Source: Streptomyces antibioticus (GTDB lineage Bacteria; Actinomycetota; Actinomycetes; Streptomycetales; Streptomycetaceae). Taken from it: a DNA stretch of 64,000 bases. The notes under the pieces are model-generated. The model ran no database searches, was not told the DNA's origin, and worked only from the letters and a program-made list of their open reading frames with translations. The first letter of the stretch is position 1. Each line of letters begins with the position of its first letter. Both the position numbers and the translations under genes were made by a program. Location: positions 310,001 through 374,000 of the forward strand of contig NZ_KQ948426.1 in NCBI RefSeq assembly GCF_001514065.1. The letters are read 5' to 3'. Below are positions 40,775 through 48,146 of the stretch, piece by piece.

Positions 40775-41668
40775 ATGACCCTCTCCCCCGTGGCCCCCGC
40801 GCCCGTCGCGGCCGCGCCCATGACCCGGACCTACGACCTGAGCGTCACCACCCAGGGCCCGCTCTACCCGCCGAGCGAGATCGTCGACGAGAACGGCGAC
40901 TTCGTCGTGATCGGCCGCGTCAACCGGCCCGGCCCCGACGGCAACACCGTCTCCGCGTGGGGCGGCGCGGTGGTCTCCCCGGACAGCCCGCTGCCGCCGC
41001 TCGGCCAGAACCTGCCGTACGACATCGTCCGCGAGCTCGACCTCACCGACCCGACCGGCCCGGACGCCCAGGTCCAGCTGTTCACGCTGCCCCTCCCCCT
41101 GCCCTGCAACAACTACCCGATGCTGTTCGCCCCGGAGCAGCGCCCCGACGCGCACGACGTGCGCCGCCCGAGCTACCCGCTGCACGGCGCGCCCATCCCG
41201 GACCTGCGCGAGGAGGACGGCCCGAAGGTGCGGGAGCCGATCACGCTCGGCCAATGGACCAAGGCGCGCGGCCAGTTGGAGGTGCACGTGCCGGCGCACC
41301 GGCGCGGCGCCGACTTCTCCTTCGCCTTCACCGGCCTGATCCCGGACAGCCTCTACACGGTCATGTCGCTGCGCGAGCACGACCTGGACCCGGCCGGCCC
41401 GACCCGCCCCGGCCCGCTCGGCGTGCCGAACGCCTTCATCAGCGACAGCAACGGCATGGCCCACTACCGGGCGACCCTCCCCAACCCCTTCCCGGCGCCG
41501 GGCACGCCCGGCGCCAACCGGGTGATCAACGTGGTCGTGCTGTGGATGAGCTACCAGCAGAACTACGGCGGCGCCATCGGCCACTTCGGTCTCGGCGGCG
41601 ACATCCACGCCCAGCTGAAGCTCCAGGGCCCGAGCTTCGGCGAGTTCACGACCCGGCCCGCCAACTGA
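40775..41668 (+). CDS. Unknown beta-rich protein of the hotdog/KAS III operon
   Basis: A 297-residue protein with an Ala/Pro-rich start, no signal peptide and mainly beta-type sequence (TRTYDLSVTTQGPLYPPSEI; FVVIGRVNRPGPDGNTVSAWGG; HFGLGGDIHAQLKLQGPSF). A single Cys is seen in PCNNYPM. I do not recognise a family. The ATG at 40775 follows GAAGGAG. It lies between the ABM-like protein and KAS III, 37 bp upstream of the latter, so it is very likely part of the same pathway. Confidence 0.65.
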   Translation: MTLSPVAPAPVAAAPMTRTYDLSVTTQGPLYPPSEIVDENGDFVVIGRVNRPGPDGNTVSAWGGAVVSPDSPLPPLGQNLPYDIVRELDLTDPTGPDAQVQLFTLPLPLPCNNYPMLFAPEQRPDAHDVRRPSYPLHGAPIPDLREEDGPKVREPITLGQWTKARGQLEVHVPAHRRGADFSFAFTGLIPDSLYTVMSLREHDLDPAGPTRPGPLGVPNAFISDSNGMAHYRATLPNPFPAPGTPGANRVINVVVLWMSYQQNYGGAIGHFGLGGDIHAQLKLQGPSFGEFTTRPAN

Positions 41669-41705
41669 CCGTCCCGATGAGCCACTTGCCCCCTGAGGAG
41701 AGACC

Positions 41706-42803
41706 ATGGACGACAACCACCCGATCGGCATCATCGCCACCGGCTCCTACCTGCCCGCGACCGTCGCCCACAACGACGAGGTCGGCGCCGCGGCGGGGGT
41801 GACCGCCGAATGGATCGAACGCAAGACCGGCATACGACGACGACACCGCGCAGCCCCGCACGAGGCCACCTCGGACCTGGCTGCGAACGCGGCCCGGCAG
41901 GCGTTGCTCCAGGCGGGCCTGACGGCCGACCAGATCACCTACGTCGTGGTCGCCACCTCCACCCCCGACCACCCCCAGCCCGCCACCGCCGCCATCGTCA
42001 CCGACCTCATCGGGGCGCGCCGGGCCGCCGCCTTCGACGTCAACTCGGTGTGCAGCGGCTTCCTGTTCGCGCTGACGGCCGCCGACCGCATGCTGCGCGC
42101 CGAGCCCCGCACGGCGTCGGGGCAGGGACCGTACGCCCTGGTCATCGGTGCGGACATCTACTCCCGCATCCTGGACCCGGCCGACCGCAAGACGGCCATC
42201 CTGTTCGGCGACGGGGCGGGGGCCGTCGTCCTCGGGCCGGTGCCGGCCGGGACCGGCGGCATCACCACCAGCCTGACGACCCGCGGTGACCAGCACCGTC
42301 TGATCAGCGTCCCGGCCGGCGGCAGCAGGCGTCCCGCGTCGGCGGACACGGTCGCGCAGGGCGCGCACTGGTTCACGATGGACGGCCGCGGAGTGCGCGG
42401 CTTCGTGCACGACAACCTGCCCGTCGCCATCGGCGAGTTGCTGGCCAAGGCCCGCGTACCGGCCCGTGCGGTACGGCACTTCGTCCCGCACCAGGCCAAC
42501 GGCGTGATGCTCGCCGAGGTGTGGCCCGCGCTCGGCCTCGACACGGCCCGGATGCATCTGGCCCTCGCCCACCACGGCAACACCGGTGCCGCGTCCGTCC
42601 CGATCACCCTCGACGTGGCGCACCGCCGGGGTCTGTTCACCGAGGGCGACCTGACGGTGCTGTCGGCCTTCGGGGGCGGCATGTCGGTCGGCTCGGCCGT
42701 GTTCCGCTGGGCCCCGACGGCCCACGCCCGCCCGGCACGGGCCCAGGCTCCGGCGGAGGCGAGCACGGACGTGAGGGAGCCGGTACTGGCCGGCGCGAGG
42801 TAG
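41706..42803 (+). CDS. Beta-ketoacyl-ACP synthase III family enzyme
   Basis: A 365-residue thiolase-fold enzyme with the full KAS III triad: Cys116 (NSVCSGFLFAL), His262 (FVPHQANGVM) and Asn292 (HHGNTGAASVP). The dimer-interface motif KTGIRRRH is present. It has a C-terminal extension of about 25 residues beyond the FabH core. It probably condenses an acyl-CoA starter with a malonyl or methylmalonyl unit, or acts as an acyltransferase as some pathway KAS III enzymes do. The ATG at 41706 follows GAGGAG. No dedicated acyl carrier protein is present nearby. Confidence 0.92.
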   Translation: MDDNHPIGIIATGSYLPATVAHNDEVGAAAGVTAEWIERKTGIRRRHRAAPHEATSDLAANAARQALLQAGLTADQITYVVVATSTPDHPQPATAAIVTDLIGARRAAAFDVNSVCSGFLFALTAADRMLRAEPRTASGQGPYALVIGADIYSRILDPADRKTAILFGDGAGAVVLGPVPAGTGGITTSLTTRGDQHRLISVPAGGSRRPASADTVAQGAHWFTMDGRGVRGFVHDNLPVAIGELLAKARVPARAVRHFVPHQANGVMLAEVWPALGLDTARMHLALAHHGNTGAASVPITLDVAHRRGLFTEGDLTVLSAFGGGMSVGSAVFRWAPTAHARPARAQAPAEASTDVREPVLAGAR

Positions 42804-42888
42804 GCCCGCCCCCACCCGCCGCACCCCTACGGAGAAACCCCCCACGTGCACGGACCACCGACCCCAGCGACGCCCCTCAGGAGCAGCA

Positions 42889-43101
42889 GTGATCACCCTG
42901 CAGAAGACAAACGGCCTCACCGGCACCCCCCGGCTCCCCCGCCTGCACGTCCTGGCCAACGGCACCCTGGCCTCGGTGCAGCACGGCGGCACCTGGTACC
43001 TGCTCAGCACCGGCCCCGAGGCACGGCGGCCCGTCCTCCACCTCGCGGGGGACGCGGACGACGCGGAGCTGGAGCCGCACATCTGCCGCAGCATCGACTG
43101 A
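42889..43101 (+). CDS. Small unknown protein at the end of the KAS III operon
   Basis: A 70-residue protein with a GTG start at 42889 preceded by AGGAG. The sequence (LPRLHVLANGTLASVQHGGTWYLLSTGPEARRPVLHLAGDADDAELEPHICRSID) has no signal peptide, no DSL carrier-protein motif and one Cys. It is the last gene of the plus-strand operon and ends 10 bp before a strong bidirectional hairpin. The function is unknown; it could be a small accessory protein. Confidence 0.6.
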   Translation: MITLQKTNGLTGTPRLPRLHVLANGTLASVQHGGTWYLLSTGPEARRPVLHLAGDADDAELEPHICRSID

Positions 43102-43111
43102 CCCCGCACAC

Positions 43112-43155
43112 AGGTGGAGGGGCGGAGGGCCCGGACGGCCTCCGCCCCTCCACCT
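43112..43155. terminator. Bidirectional terminator hairpin
   Basis: Arms AGGTGGAGGGGCGGAGG (43112-43128) and CCTCCGCCCCTCCACCT (43139-43155) are perfect 17-bp complements. They end both the plus-strand KAS III operon and the minus-strand phosphatase gene. Confidence 0.9.
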
Positions 43156-43164
43156 CTGTCGTCC

Positions 43165-43968
43165 TCAGCAGAGCGGCAGGGCGCAGCCCCCCGAGCAGCC
43201 CTCGGAGTGCTCGTCGCGGCCCATCGACCAGCAGGCGAGCGCGCACCCGGAGACGGCGGCCGCGGCCCGGTCCGCGCGCCGGGCGAGATAGCCGCGTACG
43301 ACGGGGTCGTCGCCGACGCCACGGGGGTGGCCGACGCAGTCGAGGAGCGGGAAGTCGGAGGGGTGGTCGCCGTAGGCGAAGCAGTCGCGCGGGTTGACCC
43401 CGGAGTGCTCGGCGAGCATCCGCAGGGCCGCCGCCCGCTTGCCCTCACCGATCACGGGCTCGGCCAGCTCACCGGTGTAGCGGCCCTCGTGCACGACGGG
43501 CGAGGAGCACAGGACGTGCCGGGCGCCGACGCGCTCGGCGACCGGGTCGAGGCAGGGCGGGAAGGACCCGGAGACCAGCACGATCTCGGCGCCCGCGGCG
43601 CGATGCCGGTTCAGCTCGTCGACGGTCGAGGCGATGAAGAACCCGGGGTCGGCGGAGGCGAGGGCGAACCACTCCCGCCCGAGCGCGGCCATCTCCTCGA
43701 CGCTCTCCCCGGCGTAGGAGCGGTAGTAGGCCCGGTTCACGTCCTCCCGGAGCACCCCGGCGGCGGAGCGGCCCTTGAGGTCGGCCTCGACGAGCCGATA
43801 CCGGTGCTCCCCTTCCTCGCCGAAGCGCCGTACGAGCTGGAAGCGCAGGAACTCGAACATGCTCTTGCAGTTGATGAGCGTCTCGTCGACGTCGCAGAAG
43901 ACCAGGTAGGCCGGCCGGTGCGCCGTGTCGACCCGCACCTCGCCGCCTATCTCCGCTACCACCGTCAT
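43165..43968 (-). CDS. HAD subfamily IB phosphatase with Cys-rich C-terminal tail
   Basis: A 267-residue HAD hydrolase: motif I FCDVDETLIN, motif II VLVSGSFPPCLDPVAE, motif III Lys in IGEGKRAAAL and motif IV YGDHPSDFPLLD, the SerB/IB type. After the domain, a tail at residues 240-267 has Cys242, Cys246, Cys258, Cys262 and Cys267, a regular pattern not usual for the family. The ATG at 43968 follows GGGGGAGG. ARE-like site 4 lies about 46 bp upstream, so it appears to be in the same regulon as the butyrolactone genes. Dephosphorylation of a phospho-butenolide intermediate is a plausible role. Confidence 0.88.
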   Translation of the reverse strand: MTVVAEIGGEVRVDTAHRPAYLVFCDVDETLINCKSMFEFLRFQLVRRFGEEGEHRYRLVEADLKGRSAAGVLREDVNRAYYRSYAGESVEEMAALGREWFALASADPGFFIASTVDELNRHRAAGAEIVLVSGSFPPCLDPVAERVGARHVLCSSPVVHEGRYTGELAEPVIGEGKRAAALRMLAEHSGVNPRDCFAYGDHPSDFPLLDCVGHPRGVGDDPVVRGYLARRADRAAAAVSGCALACWSMGRDEHSEGCSGGCALPLC

Positions 43969-44013
43969 TCCCAGAACCTCCCCCTCGGGGCCCGGCACGG
44001 TACCGGGCACTAA

Positions 44014-44037
44014 AAAAATTCCTTCGTGAAGGTATCA
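44014..44037. promoter_or_regulatory. ARE-like operator 4 (upstream of the HAD phosphatase)
   Basis: Half-sites AAATTCCTTC and GAAGGTATCA around a GT centre; the 17-nt core ATTCCTTCGTGAAGGTA is identical to site 3, 9 kb away. It can serve the minus-strand phosphatase and possibly the plus-strand VOC gene at 44112. Confidence 0.8.
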
Positions 44038-44111
44038 CTCACCGGATGCTGTTGTCAGTGGCCCCGGCTAGCCTCCGAAGGAGTACCAACACCCCTTTTC
44101 GGGAGGTTTCC

Positions 44112-44528
44112 ATGGCCTCGCGCCTCAACCCGTACCTCAGCTTCGACGGCACCGCTCGACAAGCGATGGAGTTCTACCAGGAGGTGTTCGGCGGCACGCT
44201 GGCGCTGAACACGTACGGCGACTTCGGCCAGGCGGACACGCCCCTGGCCGACAAGATCATGCACGGCATGCTGGAAACCCCGTCCGGCTTCACCCTCATG
44301 GCCGCCGACGCCCACCCGGACATGCCGAGCACTGCCGGCACCAACTACTCGATCAGCCTCAGCGGCGACGACGACACCGAACTGCGCGGCTACTGGGAGA
44401 AGCTTTCGGCCGACGGCTCGGTGTCGGTGCCACTGGACAAGCAGATGTGGGGCGACGTCTTCGGCATGTGCACGGACCGGTTCGGGGTGCCGTGGATGGT
44501 GAACATCGTGGCGGCGGGGCAGGGCTGA
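44112..44528 (+). CDS. PhnB-like VOC superfamily protein
   Basis: A 138-residue protein of the glyoxalase/bleomycin-resistance fold, PhnB-like branch: LNPYLSFDGTARQAMEFYQEVFGG at the N-terminus, then MLETPSGFTLMAAD and the C-terminal WGDVFGMCTDRFGVPWMVNI. The usual N-terminal metal His is replaced by Tyr in NPYLSF, as in many PhnB-like proteins. The ATG at 44112 follows GGGAGG. It lies 75 bp from ARE-like site 4, so control by it is possible. Confidence 0.87.
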   Translation: MASRLNPYLSFDGTARQAMEFYQEVFGGTLALNTYGDFGQADTPLADKIMHGMLETPSGFTLMAADAHPDMPSTAGTNYSISLSGDDDTELRGYWEKLSADGSVSVPLDKQMWGDVFGMCTDRFGVPWMVNIVAAGQG

Positions 44529-44568
44529 GCGAGGCCGGACGGCCGGGCGGTGGGCACTTTGCGCCGCC

Positions 44569-45555
44569 TTACCCGAGCCCCCGTACCCGCCCCACCGCCT
44601 CCGCCAGATACTCCCGGGTCCAGGCGACATGCCCCGCGTCGTCCGTGGCGCGGGGGCCGTCCTCGACGACCAGGATGAGGCCCAGGTAGAGCTGGTAGAG
44701 GGCGAGGCGGTGGTGGAGGGCGGGGGTGAAGTCCAGGGTGCCGCCGGCTTCGACGTAGCCGGTGACGACGTCACTGTCCGGGGTGACGTCGCCGCCGAAG
44801 GCCAGGGAGATCAGCTCGGCCGCCGGGTCGCCCCAGAAGGCGCGTTCATGGTCGATGAGGCCGGTGACACGAGGGCGATCGCCGCCGTCGACGAAGACGT
44901 TGCCCGGCCAGAGGTCGAAGTGGACCAGGCGGGGTTCGGTGACCTCGTCGAGCGCGTAACCGCCCTCGGCCACCAACTTCCGGATCGTGTCCGGCTCTTC
45001 GGGGAGCTCCGAGTTCCAGTGGGCCGCGTCCTCCAGCAGCGCGTCCACCATCGTCGTGAACGCCGTCCGCCAGTTGGGCGCCGACAGTCCCGACGCGGCC
45101 GCCGGGTAGCCGAACCGGCCGTCCTCGGAGACCAGGGTGTTCAACCGGGCGGTGACCGCGCCCAGTTCGCGGCGCAGGGCGCTGGTGGCGGCCGGGGAGA
45201 GGGCCTTGGCCACCTTGTCCCAGGGGGTGCCCGCCAGGAGCGAGACCATGAGGAACTCGTCGTCGGCGTAGAGGAGTTCGGGGCCCGGCACCTGTCCCTC
45301 CGGGAGCTCCGCGAGCCGGCGGTAGACCATCGCCTCCGTCGCCATGATCCCCCGCTCGTACCGCAGCACCGGCACCTCCGGCGGCGGAGCGAGCTTCACG
45401 ATCGCGGGGCGGCCGTCATCGAGGCGGACGCGGTAGGCCGTGTTGTAGCAGCCGTCGGTCAGCTCGGCCTCCAGCCGACCCCCGATCCCGGCAGAGGACC
45501 GCAGCAGGGCATCGAGATCGGCGGGGGAGAGACGGCGTTTGGTCTGGCTCTGCAT
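44569..45555 (-). CDS. Aminoglycoside-phosphotransferase-family kinase
   Basis: A 328-residue APH/fructosamine-kinase fold protein: ATP-binding Lys in PAIVKLAPP, Brenner motif LVHFDLWPGNVFVDG (HxDxxxxN) and metal Asp in GLIDHERAFWGDPAAEL. It probably phosphorylates a small hydroxyl or amine compound, for example a sugar amine, rather than being a clinical resistance enzyme. The ATG at 45555 is the first before the domain. A perfect TGGGAGCGCTCCCA palindrome lies 55 bp upstream, suggesting CebR-type control and a link to beta-glucoside metabolism. Confidence 0.85.
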   Translation of the reverse strand: MQSQTKRRLSPADLDALLRSSAGIGGRLEAELTDGCYNTAYRVRLDDGRPAIVKLAPPPEVPVLRYERGIMATEAMVYRRLAELPEGQVPGPELLYADDEFLMVSLLAGTPWDKVAKALSPAATSALRRELGAVTARLNTLVSEDGRFGYPAAASGLSAPNWRTAFTTMVDALLEDAAHWNSELPEEPDTIRKLVAEGGYALDEVTEPRLVHFDLWPGNVFVDGGDRPRVTGLIDHERAFWGDPAAELISLAFGGDVTPDSDVVTGYVEAGGTLDFTPALHHRLALYQLYLGLILVVEDGPRATDDAGHVAWTREYLAEAVGRVRGLG

Positions 45556-45609
45556 GGGCCACGCTTCCAATCCAGGTGCGCCTTTTCGGACAGCGGAGGG
45601 GCCACCGTC

Positions 45610-45623
45610 TGGGAGCGCTCCCA
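45610..45623. promoter_or_regulatory. CebR-type operator
   Basis: TGGGAGCGCTCCCA is a perfect 14-bp palindrome identical to the known consensus of CebR, the LacI-family cellobiose repressor of Streptomyces. It is placed to control the kinase gene that starts at 45555 on the minus strand. Confidence 0.85.
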
Positions 45624-45687
45624 AGATGCCGACCGATCACCCCTTCGTCAAGGGTGACCGCGCGGCTCACAGCAACTCCCCGCCCGG

Positions 45688-46740
45688 CTAAGGCAGTTCG
45701 ACCGTCACCTGCCCCGCCAACGCCCGCAGGAAGTCCGCCGCGTCGAACATCTCCCCCGCCGACACGACCCCCGCCCCCACCCTGGTCCGCCCGGTCAGCA
45801 CCCGCTCCGCCGCCTCCACCACCAGCGGCGCCGTGACGGCGTAGATGTCCTGGCCCCGTGCCACCGCCCGCCGCTCCGCCCCGCCCGACCGCACCACCAC
45901 GTCGACCAGGAACGTCTGCGCCGACCGCCCCGCCTCGTCCCCGTCCGCCGCGACCGGTGCCGGGGTCTCCGGGGCCGACAGGTCCCTCGCCGCCTCCACC
46001 GTCATGTACGTCCGCACCTCGGGGATCGGCAGATGACTCGGGACCGTCACCACGTCGGCCATCGTGAACTCCCCGATGACCTGCCGCGCCCCCAGCGGCT
46101 CCGGGAACACCCACTCCAGCACCGGCGCCGCGTCGTCCCGGTACTCCAGCCGCCCGCCGCTGAACCGCACGCGGCGCCCGTCCCGCCGCCCCCGCGACAC
46201 CTCGCCCGCGATCCGGGTGCCCGGCGTCGGATGCCAGCTGTTCAGGCCGTACGCGACATGCGCCTCGTCGGCCGCCGTCCACTCCCCCATCGCGGCCGTG
46301 GTGAGCAGGTCGCCGAGTCCGCCGTAGAACGCCATGGCGGGCACCACCGGCACGCCCGCCGCACGGGCGCGGTCCGCGAAGTGGGCGAAGGTGTCGGCGT
46401 TGGCCTCGATCTCCGCCGCCACGTCCAGATAGGGAATTTGGGCCCGCAGCGCCGCCTCGATCACCGGCGCGGCGGTCGTCGCGAACGGCCCGGCAGAGTT
46501 GATCACGGCCGCCGCGCCGGCCAGCGCACGGTCCAGCGAGGCCGGGTCGTCGACCGACGCCGGACGCGCCTCCACGTCGTACTCGACGGCCATCGCCTTC
46601 AGCCGCACGGCGTCGCGGCCGGAGAGCAGCGGCACGAAACCGCGCGCGATCAGTTCCTCCACGACGAAGCGCCCGGTGTGCCCGTACGCACCGAAGACCA
46701 CGACCGTCCGTCCGGCTACCGCTGCCGCTTCCGCTCCCAT
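45688..46740 (-). CDS. Saccharopine-dehydrogenase-like NAD(P)-binding protein
   Basis: A 350-residue protein with a Rossmann N-terminus (VVVFGAYGHTGRFVVEELIARGFVPLLSGRD) and the Sacchrp_dh_NADP pattern VINSAGPFATTAAPVIEAAL, then YLDVAAEI. Homologues act as trans-acting enoyl reductases or have unknown substrates; no lysine-pathway neighbour is present. The ATG at 46740 follows GGGGACG. It is divergent from the GlxA-type regulator at 46842, which may control it. Confidence 0.85.
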   Translation of the reverse strand: MGAEAAAVAGRTVVVFGAYGHTGRFVVEELIARGFVPLLSGRDAVRLKAMAVEYDVEARPASVDDPASLDRALAGAAAVINSAGPFATTAAPVIEAALRAQIPYLDVAAEIEANADTFAHFADRARAAGVPVVPAMAFYGGLGDLLTTAAMGEWTAADEAHVAYGLNSWHPTPGTRIAGEVSRGRRDGRRVRFSGGRLEYRDDAAPVLEWVFPEPLGARQVIGEFTMADVVTVPSHLPIPEVRTYMTVEAARDLSAPETPAPVAADGDEAGRSAQTFLVDVVVRSGGAERRAVARGQDIYAVTAPLVVEAAERVLTGRTRVGAGVVSAGEMFDAADFLRALAGQVTVELP

Positions 46741-46806
46741 GGCGTCCCCAACCCTCGTGTCGATCCGTCGACGACCATCCTGGTCGGCCCGGCGATCACG
46801 GTGTGA

Positions 46807-46834
46807 GTGTCCGGAACGACACACCCCATACAAT
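46807..46834 (+). promoter_or_regulatory. Leaderless promoter and inverted repeat of the GlxA-type gene
   Basis: TACAAT at 46829-46834 is a strong -10 element only 8 bp before the ATG at 46842, so the mRNA is predicted to be leaderless. Just upstream, GTGTC (46807-46811) and GACAC (46818-46822) form an inverted repeat that could be an operator for the regulator itself or the divergent gene. Confidence 0.55.
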
Positions 46835-46841
46835 TACGGAC

Positions 46842-47798
46842 ATGACCACGGTAGCCCTCGCCGTCACCGACGGCATGCTGCACTTCGAGCTGTCCCTGGC
46901 GTACGAGGTGTTCGGCGCCGTGCCGGACGGGGTGACCGTCCCCTGGTACGAGGTCACCGTCTGCGGCTCGGCGCCGGTCCGGGTCGGCCGGTTCCGGCTC
47001 GAACCCGATCACGGCCTCGACCGCCTCCGCGACGCGGACACCGTGATCGTGCCGGGCTGGGCGGACGTCGACGTGGACCCGCCCGCCGAACTGGTCGAGG
47101 CGGTGCGCGCGGCGCATGCGGCGGGAGCGCGGGTGGCCTCGCTGTGCACGGGCGCGTTCGTGCTGGCCGCCGCCGGGCTGCTGGACGGCGGGCGCGCGAC
47201 CACGCACTGGGCCCACACCGAGGAGCTCGCCGCCCGCCATCCCGAGGTGGAGGTCGACCCGGACGTCCTCTACGTCGACAACGGCAGCGTCCTCACCTCC
47301 GCCGGGAAGGCCGCGGCGATGGACCTGTGCCTGCATCTCGTACGGCTCGACCACGGATCGTCGGTCGCCAACGCCGCCGCCCGCCGTCTCGTCGTGCCCC
47401 CGCACCGGGCCGGAGGCCAGGCGCAGTTCGTCGCCGCGCCCGTGCCCGCCCGCGACGACCACCCGCTCGGCGCGCTGCTGCCCTGGGTGATCGCACGCCT
47501 GGACCAGCCGCTGACCGTGACGGACCTGGCCCGCCGGGCCGGGATGAGCTCACGCCACCTCACCCGCCACTTCCGGGCGGCCACCGGCACCACCCCGTTG
47601 CAGTGGCTGCTCACCCAACGCATCCGCCGCGCCCAGGAGCTGCTGGAGTCCACCGACGACGGCATCGACACGATCGCGACCGCGACGGGCATGGGCACGG
47701 CCACGACGCTGCGCCGCCACTTCCACCGCACGGTCGGCGTCCCCCCGGACACCTACCGCCGCACGTTCCGCACCCGGCCGGGGACAATGAACCCATGA
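46842..47798 (+). CDS. GlxA-family AraC-type regulator (DJ-1/PfpI domain)
   Basis: A 318-residue regulator. The N-terminal DJ-1/PfpI-like domain (about 1-180) has the nucleophile-elbow-like VASLCTGAFVLAAAGLLDG and TTHW following. The C-terminal AraC HTH (about 215-315) has LTVTDLARRAGMSSRHLTRHFRAATGTTPLQWLLTQRI. There is no Shine-Dalgarno; the -10 element suggests a leaderless start at 46842. The stop overlaps the ABM monooxygenase gene (ATGA). It is divergent from the saccharopine-dehydrogenase-like gene. Confidence 0.9.
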   Translation: MTTVALAVTDGMLHFELSLAYEVFGAVPDGVTVPWYEVTVCGSAPVRVGRFRLEPDHGLDRLRDADTVIVPGWADVDVDPPAELVEAVRAAHAAGARVASLCTGAFVLAAAGLLDGGRATTHWAHTEELAARHPEVEVDPDVLYVDNGSVLTSAGKAAAMDLCLHLVRLDHGSSVANAAARRLVVPPHRAGGQAQFVAAPVPARDDHPLGALLPWVIARLDQPLTVTDLARRAGMSSRHLTRHFRAATGTTPLQWLLTQRIRRAQELLESTDDGIDTIATATGMGTATTLRRHFHRTVGVPPDTYRRTFRTRPGTMNP

Positions 47799-48124
47799 GC
47801 ATCGTGAAGATCAACGTCCTCACCGTCCCCGAAGAGCAGCGCGAGGTCCTGGAGAAGCGGTTCGCCGCCCGGGCCGGGGCGGTGGAGGGATCGGACGGCT
47901 TCGAGTGGTTCGAGCTGCTGCGCCCGGTGGAGGGCACCGACACCTACCTCGTGTACACGCGGTGGCGTGATGAGGAGTCTTTCCAGGCCTGGCTCAAGGG
48001 CCCCATGAGGGCGGCTCACCAGGGCGGCGGCGACAACCGCGGCGAGAAGCCGAAGCCGGCCGCGACGGGATCAACTCTGTGGTCGTTCGAGGTCGTCCAG
48101 CAGACCGAGCCCAAGAACGCATAG
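47795..48124 (+). CDS. Antibiotic-biosynthesis-monooxygenase-domain protein (heme-oxygenase-like)
   Basis: A 109-residue ABM-fold protein (IVKINVLTVPEEQREVLEKRFAARAGAVEGSDGFEWFELLRPVEGTDTYLVYTRWRDEESFQAWL) of the group that includes MhuD/IsdG-type heme-degrading enzymes; the conserved Trp in TRWRDEESF and an Asn-poor active site leave the exact activity open. It overlaps the GlxA-type regulator gene by 4 nt and is translationally coupled. Confidence 0.88.
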   Translation: MSIVKINVLTVPEEQREVLEKRFAARAGAVEGSDGFEWFELLRPVEGTDTYLVYTRWRDEESFQAWLKGPMRAAHQGGGDNRGEKPKPAATGSTLWSFEVVQQTEPKNA

Positions 48125-48146
48125 ACAACGTCACGTCGCCGGAGGC

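Noticed and set aside
42889-43101. Small protein as an acyl carrier protein or RiPP precursor
   Set aside because: No DSL phosphopantetheine motif, no leader-core architecture and only one Cys; left as unknown.
43165-43243. Cys-rich tail of the phosphatase as a fused lanthipeptide core
   Set aside because: No modifying enzymes nearby and the tail is in frame with a complete HAD domain; a metal or redox site is simpler.
28182-44037. Type I/II PKS or NRPS cluster
   Set aside because: Only one KAS III and carboxylase genes are present; no KS-alpha/beta, AT, A, C or carrier domains were found.
44569-45555. APH-family gene as an antibiotic resistance determinant
   Set aside because: Family membership alone does not support this; the CebR box points to carbohydrate-linked metabolism.
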